A DNA stretch of 7,422 nucleotides from Alphaproteobacteria bacterium (lineage in GTDB: Bacteria > Pseudomonadota > Alphaproteobacteria > Rhizobiales > Rhizobiaceae): positions 1 through 7,422 of the forward strand of contig JAFKFE010000230.1 in the NCBI GenBank assembly GCA_017308345.1. Direction: 5' to 3'. A program made the position numbers and the translations under genes. The notes beneath the pieces were generated by a model that saw only the letters and a list, made by a program, of their open reading frames with translations, had not been told where the DNA came from and did not search any database. Shown in pieces: positions 6,124-7,422 of the stretch; the stretch's first letter is position 1, and the number at the start of each line of letters is the position of its first letter.

Positions 6124-6249
6124 GGCGGTGATTTGACCGTCCGTTCTTGGCCGCGCAATGACTTCGTCACTCACCCGGTATCATATTTGCGTTACATCGG
6201 GGACCGGCACCATCTTTTCGGCGCTGTCGAAACGCGTTACGCTCAGCCC
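6124..6249. promoter_or_regulatory. Divergent intergenic region between the DsbD-like gene and yqgE
   Basis: These 126 bases separate divergent start codons and should hold both promoters. On the minus strand, TATGAT (6185-6180) is a fair -10 box, without a good -35 at the expected spacing. It would place the transcript start near 6173, downstream of the alternative GTG at 6174, and so slightly favours the ATG 6123 start for the DsbD-like gene. No clear operator or palindrome is visible. Confidence 0.3.
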
Positions 6250-6858
6250 ATGGATTTGCTGCGCCACAAGAAGGCGGCCGCCGGACGCGGCTTCCTCGAC
6301 GACCAGTTCCTGATTGCCATGCCTGGCATGAAGGACGACCGCTTCGCGCGCTCCGTCATCTACATCTGCGCCCACAGCGACGAGGGCGCGATGGGCCTGA
6401 TCATCAACCAGACGCAGCAGATGCTGTTTCCGGACCTGCTTGTGCAGCTCGGCATCATGAACGAGCAGGAGGCGATCCGCCTGCCGGCGCATACGCGCGA
6501 TTTCGTCGTGCGCAATGGCGGGCCGGTCGACCGCAGCCGCGGCTTCGTGCTGCATTCCGGCGACTATCGCGTGGAATCCTCGCTCAACGTCTCCGATGAC
6601 ATCTGCCTGACCGCAACCGTCGACATCCTGCGCGCCATCTCCACCGGTCGCGGCCCGCGCCATGCGCTGATGGCGCTCGGCTATTCCGGCTGGGGCGCCG
6701 GCCAGCTCGAAAGCGAGATCGCCGAGAATGGCTGGCTCACCTGCCCGGCGACGCAGGAACTTCTCTTCGACACCGACATCGAGCGCAAATACGACCGTAT
6801 CCTCGCCTCGATCGGCATCGACCTCGCGCATTTGAGCGCTGCCGCGGGGCATGCTTGA
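6250..6858 (+). CDS. YqgE/AlgH family protein
   Basis: The 202-residue product matches the YqgE/AlgH (DUF179) family in length and motifs. These are [21 protein letters not shown] (about 12-31; family core FLIAMP..D..F..SV), [19 protein letters not shown] (34-52), [17 protein letters not shown] (about 86-102) and [20 protein letters not shown] (about 144-163), followed by WLTCPA. The family has a known fold but no settled biochemical role. Pseudomonas AlgH was linked to alginate regulation, but that cannot be carried over here. No signal peptide or membrane segment is visible, so it is probably cytosolic. ATG 6250 is chosen because it starts just before the conserved core. An in-frame ATG at 6133 would add 39 unconserved-looking residues that overlap the divergent promoter region. 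It converges on the EAL gene across a large inverted repeat. Confidence 0.93.
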   Translation: MDLLRHKKAAAGRGFLDDQFLIAMPGMKDDRFARSVIYICAHSDEGAMGLIINQTQQMLFPDLLVQLGIMNEQEAIRLPAHTRDFVVRNGGPVDRSRGFVLHSGDYRVESSLNVSDDICLTATVDILRAISTGRGPRHALMALGYSGWGAGQLESEIAENGWLTCPATQELLFDTDIERKYDRILASIGIDLAHLSAAAGHA

Positions 6859-6887
6859 CGCTCGCGATTAGCGCGAACGCCCGCGAC

Positions 6888-7073
6888 TTCGTCATCCTAG
6901 GGCGAAGCAGGAGCGTAGCTCCGTCGCGAAGACCCTAGGATCCATTCCGTTACATCGACCATAGGTGCGGCGGTGCAGAATTCTGAACCGTTTTCAAGGC
7001 CTTGGCGTCACGGCATGGATCCTAGGGTCTGCGCCGCGTCGCTGCGCTCCTTGCTCCGCCCTAGGATGACGAA
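6888..7073. repeat. Large nested inverted repeat with four CCTAGG sites
   Basis: The left arm (6888-6953) and right arm (7006-7073) are imperfect reverse complements of about 66-68 bases, separated by a 52-base spacer. Both begin from the outside with TTCGTCATCCTAGGGCG and run inward to ACCCTAGGATCCAT and CCGT-AC. Each arm is itself a palindrome: ATCCTAGGG/CCCTAGGAT pair at 6894-6902 and 6933-6941, and again at 7019-7027 and 7059-7067. This puts four CCTAGG sites at 6896, 6934, 7021 and 7060. The form fits a rhizobial intergenic mosaic element or MITE-like repeat. No flanking target duplication is obvious. It lies between the convergent 3' ends of yqgE and the EAL gene, where transcripts from either side would fold into strong hairpins, so it may also end or protect both mRNAs. 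The rest of the gap (6859-6887 and 7074-7108) holds nothing I recognise. Confidence 0.85.
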
Positions 7074-7108
7074 CCGAGAGGGCGCGCCAATCGCCGAAGC
7101 GATGGCCT

Positions 7109-7422
7109 CTAAGCCTGGGTCAGCGGATACTGCTCCCTCAGCGTCTTCAGCACCTGGTCGCCCGGCATCGGCGCGCCGAACATGAAGCTCTGGACATATT
7201 CGCAGCCCATCTGGCGCAGCTCCAGCGCGTCGCTTTCGTCCGAAATGCCTTCGGCCACCACCGACAGTCCAAGCTCATGCGCCATGTTGACCATGGATTT
7301 GAGCAGCACGGCGCGCTTCGGCGTCGCGTCGTCGACGAAGCTCTTGTCGATCTTGATCGTGTCGAAGGGGAAGCGCGTCAGGTAGGAGAGCGAGGAATAG
7401 CCGGTGCCGAAATCGTCGAGCG
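7109..7422 (-). CDS. EAL-domain protein (cyclic-di-GMP phosphodiesterase), C-terminal 103 residues
   Basis: This minus-strand frame is open from the right edge to the TAG at 7111-7109, so the start and any upstream domains lie outside the window. The visible part is the end of an EAL domain, which hydrolyses c-di-GMP to pGpG. It shows DDFGTGYSSLSYL (visible residues 2-14; metal-binding Asp2 and Asp3), TIKIDKSFV (Lys23), VVAEGIS (catalytic Glu57) and GCEYVQSFMFGAPM (Gln77). Spacing of the Asp, Lys, Glu and Gln matches active EAL enzymes, so the visible catalytic residues are intact. The usual QG of the last motif is QS, outside the catalytic set. The protein ends soon after the domain (LREQYPLTQA), so the EAL domain is C-terminal. 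Many such proteins have GGDEF, PAS or membrane domains upstream, which cannot be judged here. An internal ATG at 7309 is not the start. Confidence 0.93.
   Translation of the reverse strand, partial: LDDFGTGYSSLSYLTRFPFDTIKIDKSFVDDATPKRAVLLKSMVNMAHELGLSVVAEGISDESDALELRQMGCEYVQSFMFGAPMPGDQVLKTLREQYPLTQA

Noticed and set aside
6181..6852. A 223-codon minus-strand frame antisense to yqgE
   Set aside because: It is an Arg/Ala/Asp-rich shadow with no motif. The plus-strand YqgE motifs are clear.
1..7422. tRNA, rRNA, CRISPR array, transposase or phage gene
   Set aside because: I looked for conserved tRNA arms, regular direct repeats and transposase motifs and saw none. The only repeats are short palindromes and the large inverted repeat.

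Overview
The window looks like ordinary chromosome from an alphaproteobacterium of the Hyphomicrobiales (Rhizobiales), most likely Mesorhizobium or a close relative. The genus is an inference from three things: high GC with strong GC bias at third codon positions, the gene set (SURF1, IspH, APH-type homoserine kinase, RNase HI, Prx5-type peroxiredoxin, DsbD-N-like protein, YqgE), and intergenic palindromes that resemble rhizobial mosaic elements.

Left part, plus strand (271-4027): a DUF983 gene broken by one in-frame TAG, then a SURF1 cytochrome oxidase assembly factor whose ATG overlaps the original DUF983 stop. A 135-base gap with a palindromic repeat and a possible promoter follows. Then comes a tight run of ispH (isoprenoid precursors), thrB (threonine synthesis) and rnhA (RNA removal from RNA:DNA hybrids). 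ispH and thrB are 6 bases apart, and thrB and rnhA overlap by 4. A divergent, unrecognised gene runs off the left edge (1-206).

Middle part, minus strand (4049-6123): a DsbD N-terminal-domain-like exported protein, a 1-Cys Prx5-type peroxiredoxin and a small DUF2938-like membrane protein, read from right to left. The first two suggest a thiol/redox theme. The gaps between these three genes are filled with degenerate rhizobial palindromes.

Right part: yqgE on the plus strand (6250-6858), diverging from the DsbD-like gene. It converges on the 3' end of an EAL-domain (cyclic-di-GMP phosphodiesterase) gene that runs off the right edge. Between the two convergent 3' ends lies a long nested inverted repeat with four CCTAGG sites.

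I found no RNA gene, CRISPR array, transposase or clearly new multi-gene system. The points most worth a second look are the nonsense codon in the DUF983 gene and the mosaic palindromes, at least two of which reach into gene boundaries.
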